Assembly (NCBI RefSeq): GCF_025426255.1
Contig: NZ_CP104861.1
Coordinates: 2,418,001-2,482,000 of the forward strand
From: Pseudomonas fragi
GTDB lineage: Bacteria > Pseudomonadota > Gammaproteobacteria > Pseudomonadales > Pseudomonadaceae
Length of the DNA stretch: 64,000 bases
Reading direction: 5' to 3'
Shown: piece after piece, positions 18,735-27,393 of the stretch
How positions within the stretch are numbered: the stretch's first letter is position 1
Layout of the letters: each line of letters starts with the position of its first letter
Translations under genes and position numbers: made by a program
The notes under the pieces: generated by a model
Databases searched by the model: none
The model's input: the letters and a program-made list of their open reading frames with translations, nothing else
Told to the model about the DNA's origin: nothing

Positions 18735-20939
18735 ATGGAAATTAAGGTCAACTTTCTCGACAACCTTCGACTTGAAGCCAAGTTCGATGATTTCACGGTC
18801 GTTGCCGATCAACCGATTCGCTACAAAGGCGATGGTTCGGCTCCAGGCCCATTCGACTACTTTTTGGCTTCGTCGGCGTTGTGTGCGGCGTATTTCGTAA
18901 AGTTGTACTGCGCGACCCGCAACATTCCCACGGAAAACATCCGCCTGTCGCAGAACAACATTGTTGACCCGGAAAACCGCTACAACCAGATTTTCAAGAT
19001 TCAGGTCGAACTGCCGGCAGATATCTCTGAAAAGGACCGTCAGGGCATTTTGCGTTCCATCGACCGCTGCACCGTAAAGAAGGTCGTGCAAGCGGGCCCT
19101 GAGTTTGTGATTGAAGAGGTGGAAAACCTCGACGCCGATGCCCAGGCGCTGCTGATGCCCGTTTCCGATTCAGAGACCGGCACTTACATTGCAGGCAAGG
19201 ATCTGCCGCTGGAGCAAACCATCGCCAATATGTCCGGCATTCTGGCTGGCCTGGGCATGAAAATCGAAATCGCTTCGTGGCGCAATATCGTCCCCAATGT
19301 GTGGTCGCTGCACATCCGCGATGCGCAATCGCCGATGTGTTTTACCAACGGTAAGGGCGCGACCAAGGAAGGCGCGCTGGCGTCGGCATTGGGTGAGTTT
19401 ATCGAGCGTCTTAATTGCAACTTCTTCTACAACGATCAGTTCTGGGGCGAAGAAATCGCTAATGCAGCGTTCGTGCATTACCCGGAAGAGCGTTGGTTCA
19501 AGCCGGGGGCCAAGGACGCGCTGCCGAGCGAGATTCTTGATGAGTACTGCCTGAAGATTTACAACCGCGAAGGCGAGCTGCGTGGCTCGCATCTGATCGA
19601 CACCAACTCCGGTAATGAAGAACGCGGCATCTGTTCGCTGCCGTTCGTGCGTCAGTCGGATGGCGAGGTGGTGTATTTCCCGTCCAACCTGATCGAAAAC
19701 CTGTTCCTGAGCAACGGCATGAGCGCCGGCAATACCCTGCCTGAAGCTCAGGTGCAGTGCCTGTCGGAGATCTTTGAGCGTGCGGTAAAACGCGAAATCA
19801 TTGAAGGTGAGTTCGCCTTGCCGGATGTGCCGCAAGAGGTGCTGGCCAAGTACCCGGCCATTGTTGCCGGGATCCAGGCACTGGAAGAGCAGGGGTTTCC
19901 TGTGCTGGTCAAGGATGCGTCCCTGGGCGGTGAATTTCCGGTGATGTGCGTCACCTTGATGAACCCGCGTACCGGCGGTGTTTTCGCCTCGTTCGGTGCC
20001 CACCCAAGCCTGGAAGTGGCGCTGGAACGAAGCCTGACCGAGTTGCTTCAGGGGCGCAGTTTTGAAGGCCTGAACGATCTGCCCCAGCCGACTTTCGAAG
20101 GTCATGCGGTGACTGAGCCGAATAATTTCGTCGAGCACTTTATTGACTCCAGCGGTGTGGTGTCATGGCGCTTTTTCAGCTCAAAATCCGATTACGAATT
20201 CGTTGAATGGGACTTCACCAGCCAGGGTGAAAACGCCAACGCCGAAGAAGCCGCGACCTTGTTCGGCATTCTCGAGGGCATGGGCAAGCAAGTGTATATG
20301 GCGGTGTACGAGCATCTCGGGGCTAAGGCCTGTCGCATCCTGGTACCGGACTATTCGGAAATCTACCCGGCTGACGATCTGATTTGGGATAACACCAACA
20401 AAGCGCTGTTCTTCCGCGCCGATATTCTGAACCTGCACCGCCTCGACGAAGAAGAGCTGAAAGCGCTGGTTGAGCGTCTGGTTGAAAGCGAGCTGGATGA
20501 CTACACCGATATAACCACCTTGATCGGCATCGAGTTTGACGACAATACCGCCTGGGGTCAGCTGACGATCCTGGAGCTGAAGCTGCTGATCTACCTTGCC
20601 CTCAAGCAGTATGAAGAGGCAAAAGAAGCGGTGGAAATGTTCCTCCAGTACAACGACAACACCGTTGATCGTGGTTTGTTCTACCAGGCCGTGAATGCGG
20701 TGCTGGAAATGGAACTGGACGAAGACCTGGAACTGGAAGACTACGAGGTCAACTTTCGTCGCATGTTCGGCAACGAACGGATGGACGCGGCGATCGGCTC
20801 GGTGCGAAGCAGCGTGCGTTTCCATGGCCTGACACCTACCAGCATGAAGCTGGAAGGGCTCGACAGGCACCTGCGGTTGATCGACAGCTACAAAAAACTG
20901 CATTCGGCACGGGCCAAGGCGGTGGGCCTGTCGGATTGA
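18735..20939 (+). CDS. OsmC/YcaO fusion protein with C-terminal TPR-like region
   Basis: The protein has 734 residues. Residues 1 to about 130 are an OsmC-like domain (APGPFDYFLASSALCAAYFV, where the cysteine corresponds to a peroxidatic position). Residues about 165-580 are a YcaO domain; ASALGEFIERLN and QCLSEIFERAVKRE give the conserved acidic residues that bind ATP/magnesium. The C-terminal 150 residues are helical and acidic (ELKLLIYLALKQYEEAKEA), resembling the TPR found in E. coli YcaO. YcaO enzymes phosphorylate amide carbonyls; E. coli YcaO is linked to RimO methylthiolation of ribosomal protein S12. No azoline-peptide precursor or cyclodehydratase partner is nearby, so a housekeeping role is more likely than a RiPP role. 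Confidence 0.9.
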   Translation: MEIKVNFLDNLRLEAKFDDFTVVADQPIRYKGDGSAPGPFDYFLASSALCAAYFVKLYCATRNIPTENIRLSQNNIVDPENRYNQIFKIQVELPADISEKDRQGILRSIDRCTVKKVVQAGPEFVIEEVENLDADAQALLMPVSDSETGTYIAGKDLPLEQTIANMSGILAGLGMKIEIASWRNIVPNVWSLHIRDAQSPMCFTNGKGATKEGALASALGEFIERLNCNFFYNDQFWGEEIANAAFVHYPEERWFKPGAKDALPSEILDEYCLKIYNREGELRGSHLIDTNSGNEERGICSLPFVRQSDGEVVYFPSNLIENLFLSNGMSAGNTLPEAQVQCLSEIFERAVKREIIEGEFALPDVPQEVLAKYPAIVAGIQALEEQGFPVLVKDASLGGEFPVMCVTLMNPRTGGVFASFGAHPSLEVALERSLTELLQGRSFEGLNDLPQPTFEGHAVTEPNNFVEHFIDSSGVVSWRFFSSKSDYEFVEWDFTSQGENANAEEAATLFGILEGMGKQVYMAVYEHLGAKACRILVPDYSEIYPADDLIWDNTNKALFFRADILNLHRLDEEELKALVERLVESELDDYTDITTLIGIEFDDNTAWGQLTILELKLLIYLALKQYEEAKEAVEMFLQYNDNTVDRGLFYQAVNAVLEMELDEDLELEDYEVNFRRMFGNERMDAAIGSVRSSVRFHGLTPTSMKLEGLDRHLRLIDSYKKLHSARAKAVGLSD

Positions 20940-20950
20940 TCTGACGTTGC

Positions 20951-21017
20951 CATCGCGAACAAGCCCGCGCCCACAAGGTTTAAATAACCACTGTGGGAGC
21001 GGGTTTGCTCGCGATGA
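20951..21017. repeat. REP-like inverted repeat between convergent genes
   Basis: ATCGCGAACAAGCCCGCGCC and, after a spacer, GGAGCGGGTTTGCTCGCGAT form an imperfect hairpin. It may stop transcription from both sides. Confidence 0.7.
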
Positions 21018-21036
21018 CAACAAGCCGGTCAGTCAG

Positions 21037-21972
21037 TTATGCCAAGGCATCGCTGTCAATGATGGATCGCAATTGATCGCTCAGCTCCAGGCAGCAATGC
21101 TTCAATGAACTGATGAAGTTATCGACCAATGGAGAGTAGGGGCGATGCAGGGGGCGCACCACACTGACGGTGAACGGAATGGAAAGTGACAGCCTGCGAA
21201 TTTCCAACCCGAGCTTCGCGTAGGCCAGTGCCGTGAGCGGGTTGATAATGGAAATGCCTACCCCCAGGGCTACCGTTGCGCAAACTGCCGCTGCGCTGTG
21301 CGTTTCAACGACCAATTGCCTGCTGATCCCCGAACTGTCGAATAAACTGTCGATCTTGTTGCGATAGGGATCGTTGCTCGCCAGAGAAATGAACGGCTGG
21401 TGCTCAAAGTCTTCGGGGTACAGAACCGCCTTGGCACACAGCGGGTGCCCGGTGTGCAGGATACAGACGATATCCGAGGTGAAGATGGTCTCCAGATCGG
21501 TGCCCAGGGGAGCGCTGTTGTCTTCTATCAGTCCCAGATCAAAACGCTGCGAAGAAAGCCACTCGTTGAGCAACGGCGAATCCTGGGGCGTAATGCTGAT
21601 TCCCACTGCGGGGTATTGATCCAGGAAATGTTTGCAGACCTTGGGCGCCACTGCCTGGGAGAAAGCTGGCAGGCAAACGATGCTGATTTGCCCGTGCCGG
21701 TACTGGCGAATGGCGTCAGCTGCCTTGACGATCCGTTCCAGGCCGAAGTAAGACCTCTTGACCTCATCGAAGAGCAGTAGCGCCTGTTCAGTCGGGACCA
21801 GCCTGGCATTGGTGCGCTTGAACAAGGTCAAGCCGGTCAGCGACTCCAGCCTGCCCAGTTCTCGACTGATGGTCGGTTGTGAGGTGCGCAACAGGGCCGC
21901 TGCGGCGGTAGCGCTACCGGCTGTCATGACCGCCCAGAATATCTCGATATGCCTGAAGTTCAGCGACGCCAT
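21037..21972 (-). CDS. lysR: LysR-type regulator, LysR orthologue-like
   Basis: The regulator has 311 residues. The N-terminal helix-turn-helix region (FRHIEIFWAVMTAGSATAAA, then RTSQPTISRELGRLESLTGL) and the effector domain (VETHSAAAVCATVALGVGIS, NPLTALAYAKLGLEIRR, PFTVSVVRPLHRPYSP) follow E. coli LysR closely as I recall it. It is divergent from a lysA-like gene 144 bases away, the same arrangement as lysR-lysA in enterobacteria, where diaminopimelate makes LysR an activator of lysA. T-N11-A type binding sites in the intergenic region were not resolved. Confidence 0.85.
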   Translation of the reverse strand: MASLNFRHIEIFWAVMTAGSATAAAALLRTSQPTISRELGRLESLTGLTLFKRTNARLVPTEQALLLFDEVKRSYFGLERIVKAADAIRQYRHGQISIVCLPAFSQAVAPKVCKHFLDQYPAVGISITPQDSPLLNEWLSSQRFDLGLIEDNSAPLGTDLETIFTSDIVCILHTGHPLCAKAVLYPEDFEHQPFISLASNDPYRNKIDSLFDSSGISRQLVVETHSAAAVCATVALGVGISIINPLTALAYAKLGLEIRRLSLSIPFTVSVVRPLHRPYSPLVDNFISSLKHCCLELSDQLRSIIDSDALA

Positions 21973-22116
21973 GGCGATCCTTGCCTCGGTAATGGTGAGT
22001 TTTTGACCATATCAGATATGAATTGATTACGTATAAAGTAGTATTTTTAATCTATCTGAACCTTGCAGAAAATGGCAGGCAAGCAAGTATGCCCGCTGAT
22101 TTTCAGAGAGGTTCCA

Positions 22117-23433
22117 ATGGATGGTTTCAGTTACAAGCAAGGTGTTTTGCATGCCGAAGGGGTGGACTTGGAAGTCCTGGCTGAAAAGTTGGGTACGCCG
22201 TTGTTTGTCTATTCCACGAGTACCCTGGCGGCGCATTTAAAGAGCATGCGTGACGCTTTTCAAACGATTGACCCGCTGATTTGTTTTTCGGTCAAAAGCT
22301 GCAGCAATTTGAGCATCCTGAAGCTTCTGGTTGAGCAGGGGGCGGGGCTGGATGTGGTCAGCGGGGGCGAAATCTACCGTGCGCTGTTGGCCGGTGCTCG
22401 CCCTGAAACCATTGTGTTTGCAGGCGTGGGCAAGTCTGTGCAAGAGATCACCTATGCACTGCAGGCAGGGATCTATCAGTTCAATGTCGAGTCTGAGGGT
22501 GAACTGGCGAGGATCGATGCGATTGCCGCTCAGTACGGCTGCAGGGCCAGGGTTTCAATCCGGATCAATCCCGATGTGGCGGATCGCGATACGCCGCAGA
22601 AAACCGCCACAGGAGGGCGTCAAACCAAGTTCGGCATTCCGGTGACACGTTCGGCACGTCTTTACGCGCCAGGGTTGTACGGCAACGTCGACGTTGTCGG
22701 AATCCATGCACACATTGGTTCGCCTATCCATGACAGCGCGTCTTATCTGGCTTGCATTGATGTCATCGAGAAACTGCTGGATGAGGTGGAGCAGGCAGGC
22801 GCCACTGTCGAAACTATCAATATTGGCGGTGGCTTTGCGGCCATTTATGAGGCCTCTGATTGCGCGAGCATTTCGTTGCAGGAAATGGGGCGGATTATTT
22901 CTCAGCGGCTACTGGGGCTCAAGGCGCGGGGGGTGCGGTTCGTGATCGAGCCCGGCCGCTCTATCAGCGCCAATGCTGGTGTGCTGTTGACGCGTGTCGA
23001 ATACATCAAGGAGGGCTGGGATCGGCAGATTGTGATTGTCGATGCGGGCATGAATATCTTGCTCCGGCCCACGCTTTACGGCGCACACCATGCCATGTGG
23101 CCGATCCGATATGGGCATTTCAGCGGGCACTGGACACACCTGAGCACTTCTTCGAAGTCCGATTCACACGCCACGCTATCGCCCGTGGATGTAGTGGGGC
23201 CGATTTGTGAAACCGGCGACTTTTTTGCGTTGTCGCGACCTCTGCCAATACTTTCGGAGCGTGACACCCTGGCCATTTTTTCGGCAGGTGCTTACGCCAT
23301 GAGCATGGCCAGCCAATACAACTCGAAAGTTCGCCCGGCTGAAGTGCTGGTCATAGGCGAGGAGTATCGGATCGTGCGTCACAGAGAGCGCTTTGAGGAT
23401 CTGGTTGCCAGGGAGATGGATGCTATTGGCTGA
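22117..23433 (+). CDS. lysA: Diaminopimelate decarboxylase-like PLP enzyme
   Basis: The enzyme has 438 residues from the ATG at 22117, with GAGAGG upstream; the frame extends to 22063 but the added residues do not fit the family. It is a fold-type III decarboxylase: CFSVKSCSNLSIL carries the PLP lysine, VGIHAHIGSPIHD and INIGGGFAAIYE bind the phosphate, and GPICETGDFF has the catalytic cysteine region. The usual KANSN motif reads KSCSN here. The divergent LysR homologue supports meso-diaminopimelate decarboxylation to lysine. Whether it is the main lysA or a second copy cannot be judged from this window. Confidence 0.8.
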   Translation: MDGFSYKQGVLHAEGVDLEVLAEKLGTPLFVYSTSTLAAHLKSMRDAFQTIDPLICFSVKSCSNLSILKLLVEQGAGLDVVSGGEIYRALLAGARPETIVFAGVGKSVQEITYALQAGIYQFNVESEGELARIDAIAAQYGCRARVSIRINPDVADRDTPQKTATGGRQTKFGIPVTRSARLYAPGLYGNVDVVGIHAHIGSPIHDSASYLACIDVIEKLLDEVEQAGATVETINIGGGFAAIYEASDCASISLQEMGRIISQRLLGLKARGVRFVIEPGRSISANAGVLLTRVEYIKEGWDRQIVIVDAGMNILLRPTLYGAHHAMWPIRYGHFSGHWTHLSTSSKSDSHATLSPVDVVGPICETGDFFALSRPLPILSERDTLAIFSAGAYAMSMASQYNSKVRPAEVLVIGEEYRIVRHRERFEDLVAREMDAIG

Positions 23434-23470
23434 GGATCTATCTGGTAAGGCCAATTAAGATAAATAATAA

Positions 23471-23485
23471 ATTGGTCTTGCCAAT
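23471..23485. promoter_or_regulatory. Candidate GntR-type operator upstream of sugar-acid genes
   Basis: ATTGGTCTTGCCAAT is palindromic and resembles the ExuR/UxuR operator form (AAATTGGT...CCAATTT). An inverse partial copy, GGTAAGGCCAATT, lies about 25 bases earlier. The regulator encoded at 26365 is a candidate binder. A role as terminator of the lysA-like gene is the alternative. Confidence 0.4.
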
Positions 23486-23563
23486 ATTTTTTCCTGCGTG
23501 TAGTTTTCGAGGCGTGATCATCCAGGCGGCACTCAAGCCAGCCAACAACAATAGGAGATCCAG

Positions 23564-23674
23564 ATGCCCTGTCTTGCTCCCTGCGTTGCTGCGCCCCCCT
23601 TGTTTGCCCCCCCTCACTCGTCTCGCCAATACCCGTTAGCCCTTGCACTAACGACGGAGAATAAAAAATGCTGA
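23564..23674 (+). CDS. Short open frame overlapping the dehydrogenase start
   Basis: A 36-codon frame begins at ATG 23564 with AGGAG about 6 nt upstream and ends inside the first codons of the next gene (overlap of seven bases). The sequence is rich in proline and alanine with three cysteines and has no recognised family. It could be a translated leader for the dehydrogenase or chance; the dehydrogenase has its own GGAGA site. Confidence 0.25.
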   Translation: MPCLAPCVAAPPLFAPPHSSRQYPLALALTTENKKC

Positions 23675-24678
23675 CTGTGATCTGTAACGAGCCGCGCTCG
23701 CTCACCGCTATCGAAAGCCCGATGCCTGACCGCCAGCCCGGCGAAACCCTGATCAGAATCAAGCGGGTGGGGGTGTGTGGCACTGACCTGCACATTTTCA
23801 CCGGCAACCAGCCGTTTCTGGAGTACCCGCGGGTAATGGGGCACGAGTTTTCCGGGATCGTCGAAGCCAGTGACGAGGGCAGTGGCCTGGTCGCTGGGGA
23901 TGTTGTCTACGTAATGCCCTACATCTCGTGTGGCTCTTGCATCGCCTGCCGCCAGGGCAAGACCAACTGCTGCACCCGTATCCAGGTGCTCGGTGTGCAC
24001 TGTGATGGCGCCTTTACCGAATACCTGAGCGTCGCCCATCAGTTCATCCACAAGGCCGTGGGGGTTTCGCTGGACCAAGCGGCAATGATCGAGTTTTTGT
24101 CCATCGGTGCCCATGCAGTGCGCCGCTCCAACCTCCAGGCCGGGCAGCGTACGCTGGTAGTCGGCACCGGGCCGATAGGCATGGCGGCGGCAATATTTGC
24201 CGGGCTGCGCGGGGCTGTGGTCACCGTGCTCGATACCCGTGACGACCGCCTGGATTTTTGCCGTAAGCACTTGAATATTCACGCGGCAGTGAAAATTGGC
24301 GAAGGTGATAAAGAGGCGCTGGCCGAGCTGACTGAAGGCGATTTCTATGACGTGGTGTTCGATGCCACCGGCAACGCCCGGGCGATGGAGCGCGGCTTTG
24401 AATTTATCGCCCACGGCGGCACTTACGTGATGATCTCGGTGGTGCGTGACTCGATTACCTTCTCCGACCCTGAGTTCCACAAGCGCGAAGCCACCCTGAT
24501 GGGCAGTCGCAATGCCACCGTTGAAGACTTCCGCTATGTCGAGCAATGCCTGCGTGACGGTTTGATCCCGGATCAGGCACTCAACACCCACCGCATCCCG
24601 CTTAGCGAAGTTGCCACCCGGTTCACCACTCTGCTGGACCCGCAGCAAGGCGTGGTCAAAGCCATTATCGAGTGCTAG
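23668..24678 (+). CDS. Zinc-dependent sugar-acid/polyol dehydrogenase
   Basis: This is a 336-residue medium-chain dehydrogenase. The catalytic zinc ligands are in GVCGTDLHIFTGN and MGHEFSG, structural zinc cysteines in CGSCIACRQGKTNCC, and the Rossmann motif in VVGTGPIGMAAAIFAG. The closest recalled types are L-galactonate 5-dehydrogenase (LgoD) and RspB. The following gene is an altronate dehydratase homologue, so oxidation of an aldonate toward tagaturonate-type intermediates is plausible. GGAGA lies about 8 nt before the ATG. Confidence 0.85.
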   Translation: MLTVICNEPRSLTAIESPMPDRQPGETLIRIKRVGVCGTDLHIFTGNQPFLEYPRVMGHEFSGIVEASDEGSGLVAGDVVYVMPYISCGSCIACRQGKTNCCTRIQVLGVHCDGAFTEYLSVAHQFIHKAVGVSLDQAAMIEFLSIGAHAVRRSNLQAGQRTLVVGTGPIGMAAAIFAGLRGAVVTVLDTRDDRLDFCRKHLNIHAAVKIGEGDKEALAELTEGDFYDVVFDATGNARAMERGFEFIAHGGTYVMISVVRDSITFSDPEFHKREATLMGSRNATVEDFRYVEQCLRDGLIPDQALNTHRIPLSEVATRFTTLLDPQQGVVKAIIEC

Positions 24679-24741
24679 GAGCGTGGCGCTGCCTCTGCCG
24701 CCAAGGCCTGAGCAGCGCACCTGAACCGTTGAGGAACCACC

Positions 24742-26271
24742 ATGAACCCTGCTAACTCATCATTACTGGTACTGACTGCAGGTGATGACGTCGCGGTTGC
24801 ACGCGGCGATATCGCCTGTGGCCAGCTACTGTGTGCCGATGGCCTGTGCGTGACCGCGCTGGCCGATATCCCGTCGGGACATAAAATCGCCCTGCGCGAT
24901 GTGGCCCAGGGACAGCCGGTACGCAAATATGGCCAGATCATCGGCCAGGCAAGCAGCGATCTGCGTCCCGGTGAGCATGTTCACGTGCACAACCTGCAGA
25001 TGCCGCTGGCCAGTTCCACCCACTCGTTGGCCAACGTCTACCAGCCCACCGTTTACCACACTGACCAGGCTCGTTTTGCTGGCTATGTTCGTGCAGACGG
25101 TCGTGTCGGTACGCGCAATTACATCGGGGTAATTTCCAGCGTCAATTGCTCGGCCACCGTGTGCAAACAAATTACTGCGGCGTTCGATGCCGGGTTTCTG
25201 CGCGATTACCCCAATGTTGACGGCGTGGTCGCCATTACCCACGGCAGCGGCTGCGGCATGGGGGCCAAGGGCGAAGGTATCGAGATCCTCAAGCGCACAC
25301 TTCGCGGCTATGCCGATCATGTGAATTTCGCGGGTGTGCTGGTCATCGGTCTGGGATGTGAAGTCAATCAACTGGCCCCGCTGATGGAGCAGTTGGCCGA
25401 CCGAACCGCAGTACTCAAGGCCAGTCTGGTGATCCAGGACGCGGGGGGCACCCGTGAAACGGTGCAGCGTGGCATCGGTCTGGTACGGGCCATGCTCGCG
25501 CAGGTTAACAGCCAGCAACGCAGCAGCGTGTCGGCCAGCCACCTCATTGTTGGCCTGCAGTGCGGTGGCTCGGACGGTTATTCCGGGATCACCGCCAACC
25601 CGGCGCTGGGTGCGGCAGTTGACTTGGTGGTGCGTCATGGCGGTACTGCGATCCTCTCGGAAACCCCTGAGATTTATGGTGCCGAGCACTTGCTGACGGC
25701 CCGCGCGGCCTCGGCGCCGATAGCCGACAAACTGATGGGGCGGATTCATTGGTGGGAGGAGTACGTACGCCAGCATCACGGCGACATGAACAACAATCCA
25801 TCGCCTGGGAACAAGGCTGGAGGTATCACCACCATTCTCGAAAAATCTCTCGGCGCAGTGGCCAAGGCCGGTTCTACAGGCCTGATGGGGGTGTATGAAT
25901 ATGCCGAGAGGGTCGAGCACCAAGGCCTGGTGTTCATGGACACTCCCGGGTACGACCCGGTGTCGGCCACTGGCCAGGTAGCGGGCGGGGCGAGCCTGAT
26001 TTGCTTCACTACCGGGCGTGGATCGACCTATGGTTGCAAACCCACCCCGTCACTGAAAATCGCCACCAACACCCGGCTGTTTCAACGCATGTCATTGGAC
26101 ATGGATTTCAATGCCGGAGGGATTGTCGACGGTGAAGAATCGGTGGCCGAAGCGGGCGCACGCTTGTTCGAACTCATGCTCGCAACAGCCTCTGGGCGCA
26201 AAACCTGCAGTGAAGAAAACGACATGGGTGACAACGAGTTTGTGCCCTGGCAAATCGGCGCGGTGATGTGA
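24742..26271 (+). CDS. UxaA-family altronate/galactarate dehydratase
   Basis: The protein has 509 residues. The N-terminal SAF domain (about 1-95, with DDVAVARGDIACGQ) is followed by the UxaA catalytic domain: GRVGTRNYIGVISSVNCSAT, THGSGCGMGAKGEGI, VIGLGCEVNQL, LQCGGSDGYSGITANPALG and the C-terminal FTTGRGSTYGCKP. These enzymes remove water from sugar acids to give 2-keto-3-deoxy acids. It is 63 bases behind the dehydrogenase and forms an operon with it. D-altronate is the default substrate; a mirror-image acid is possible. The kinase and aldolase needed next are not in the window. Confidence 0.88.
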   Translation: MNPANSSLLVLTAGDDVAVARGDIACGQLLCADGLCVTALADIPSGHKIALRDVAQGQPVRKYGQIIGQASSDLRPGEHVHVHNLQMPLASSTHSLANVYQPTVYHTDQARFAGYVRADGRVGTRNYIGVISSVNCSATVCKQITAAFDAGFLRDYPNVDGVVAITHGSGCGMGAKGEGIEILKRTLRGYADHVNFAGVLVIGLGCEVNQLAPLMEQLADRTAVLKASLVIQDAGGTRETVQRGIGLVRAMLAQVNSQQRSSVSASHLIVGLQCGGSDGYSGITANPALGAAVDLVVRHGGTAILSETPEIYGAEHLLTARAASAPIADKLMGRIHWWEEYVRQHHGDMNNNPSPGNKAGGITTILEKSLGAVAKAGSTGLMGVYEYAERVEHQGLVFMDTPGYDPVSATGQVAGGASLICFTTGRGSTYGCKPTPSLKIATNTRLFQRMSLDMDFNAGGIVDGEESVAEAGARLFELMLATASGRKTCSEENDMGDNEFVPWQIGAVM

Positions 26272-26364
26272 GACCAACAAGCCAAAGGCCCCAGCACCGA
26301 GGTTAGTGCAATGCGCCTCGACCGCTGTGGTAGCCTTTGGCATCATTTCTCGGACTCTGCCTCG

Positions 26365-27066
26365 ATGGTCTCTTCCTTTGCGTCTTCAGAGCGCAAGCTC
26401 TACCAGAAAATCGCCGACCGGTTGCGTGAATACATCGTTCAGGGTGACTTCAAGGTAGGCATGCGCTTGCCTCCTGAGCGCGACCTGACGCAGTTGCTCG
26501 GTGTATCGCGACCGTCGCTGCGAGAAGCGCTGATTGCTTTGGAAATTGAAGGCAGCATCGAGATCAGGATGGGGTCGGGCGTCTACGTCGCTGCACGCTT
26601 GCGCGAGGGTGGCGCACGAACGGTTACGCTCGGCGAGAGCCCGTCCGAACTGATGCAGGCACGGGCGCTGATCGAAGGCGAGGCGGTGGTGCTGGCGTGC
26701 ATGCATGGGAAAAAAAGCGACTACCGTTACCTCAAGGATTGCATCGAGGCCATGCGTGCGAGCATCGAAGCCAATCGCCCACCGCTGGAAGACGACCGCA
26801 AGTTTCACCACCGCCTGGCAAAAATGACCGGTAACTCAGCGTTGGTAAGGATCATAACTTCGCTGTTCGATGAGCGTCACAGTCCAATTTCTGCGCACCT
26901 TAGCGAGCGCTCGGAAAACCACGGCACCTGGGATGCCGCAGTGATCGAACATGAAGCGATCTTGCACGCGCTGGAATGCAAGGACGTCATTGCTGCCCAG
27001 ACTGCCATGCGCCAGCATTTACTGTGTTCCGAAGCGCGTTGGTTGGGGGCGCTGGAGGCTCCCTAG
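26365..27066 (+). CDS. GntR regulator, FadR/FCD type, of the sugar-acid operon
   Basis: The regulator has 233 residues from the ATG at 26365. It has the winged helix-turn-helix YQKIADRLREYIVQGDFKVG and LLGVSRPSLREALIALEIEG, then an FCD domain with KFHHRLAKMTGNSALV and a metal-type H in VIEHEAILHALE. It resembles UxuR/ExuR-like hexuronate regulators and probably controls the two genes before it. A longer frame from 26311 lacks a better start. Confidence 0.85.
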   Translation: MVSSFASSERKLYQKIADRLREYIVQGDFKVGMRLPPERDLTQLLGVSRPSLREALIALEIEGSIEIRMGSGVYVAARLREGGARTVTLGESPSELMQARALIEGEAVVLACMHGKKSDYRYLKDCIEAMRASIEANRPPLEDDRKFHHRLAKMTGNSALVRIITSLFDERHSPISAHLSERSENHGTWDAAVIEHEAILHALECKDVIAAQTAMRQHLLCSEARWLGALEAP

Positions 27067-27144
27067 CCTCACACACATCGAATACATGCTCGAACACGTG
27101 CAGTGGCGGGCGGCTGAAATGCAAGGCTCGTTACGAAAATCCTC

Positions 27145-27288
27145 TAGCCGCTGCCGTAGGAACGAGGCTGCGTCCGGCGGCGCAGCCGTCGTGAATTCAG
27201 GCAGCGCGGTGTATCAGTCAGACAAGGGGCCTTGATTTTACGATTGCCTCGCAACCGAATTCAGCCTCGTTCCTGCGGCAGCGGCTAC
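27145..27288. repeat. Long inverted repeat of REP type
   Basis: TAGCCGCTGCCGTAGGAACG at the left and CGTTCCTGCGGCAGCGGCTA at the right form arms of about 26 bases with two mismatches. A GC-rich loop holds a further small inverted pair. The TAGCCGCTGCCG core also occurs near 3523. Confidence 0.8.
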
Positions 27289-27393
27289 CAAGGCCTGCGT
27301 TCCCTGTCGGCAGATGAAATCGCGCAATTACCAGCTGAAAAAAACCGCTGGAGCCCTTAATCTAGACGCCTTTATCCTGTGTGCGGATTGACC

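Noticed and set aside
18735..20939. RiPP (azoline peptide) cluster suggested by the YcaO domain
   Set aside because: No precursor-like small frame, cyclodehydratase partner, dehydrogenase or exporter adjoins it, and the OsmC fusion is a common standalone Pseudomonas protein.
23614..25923. Long minus-strand frames opposite the sugar-acid genes
   Set aside because: Both are shadows of genes with unmistakable zinc-dehydrogenase and UxaA motifs on the plus strand.
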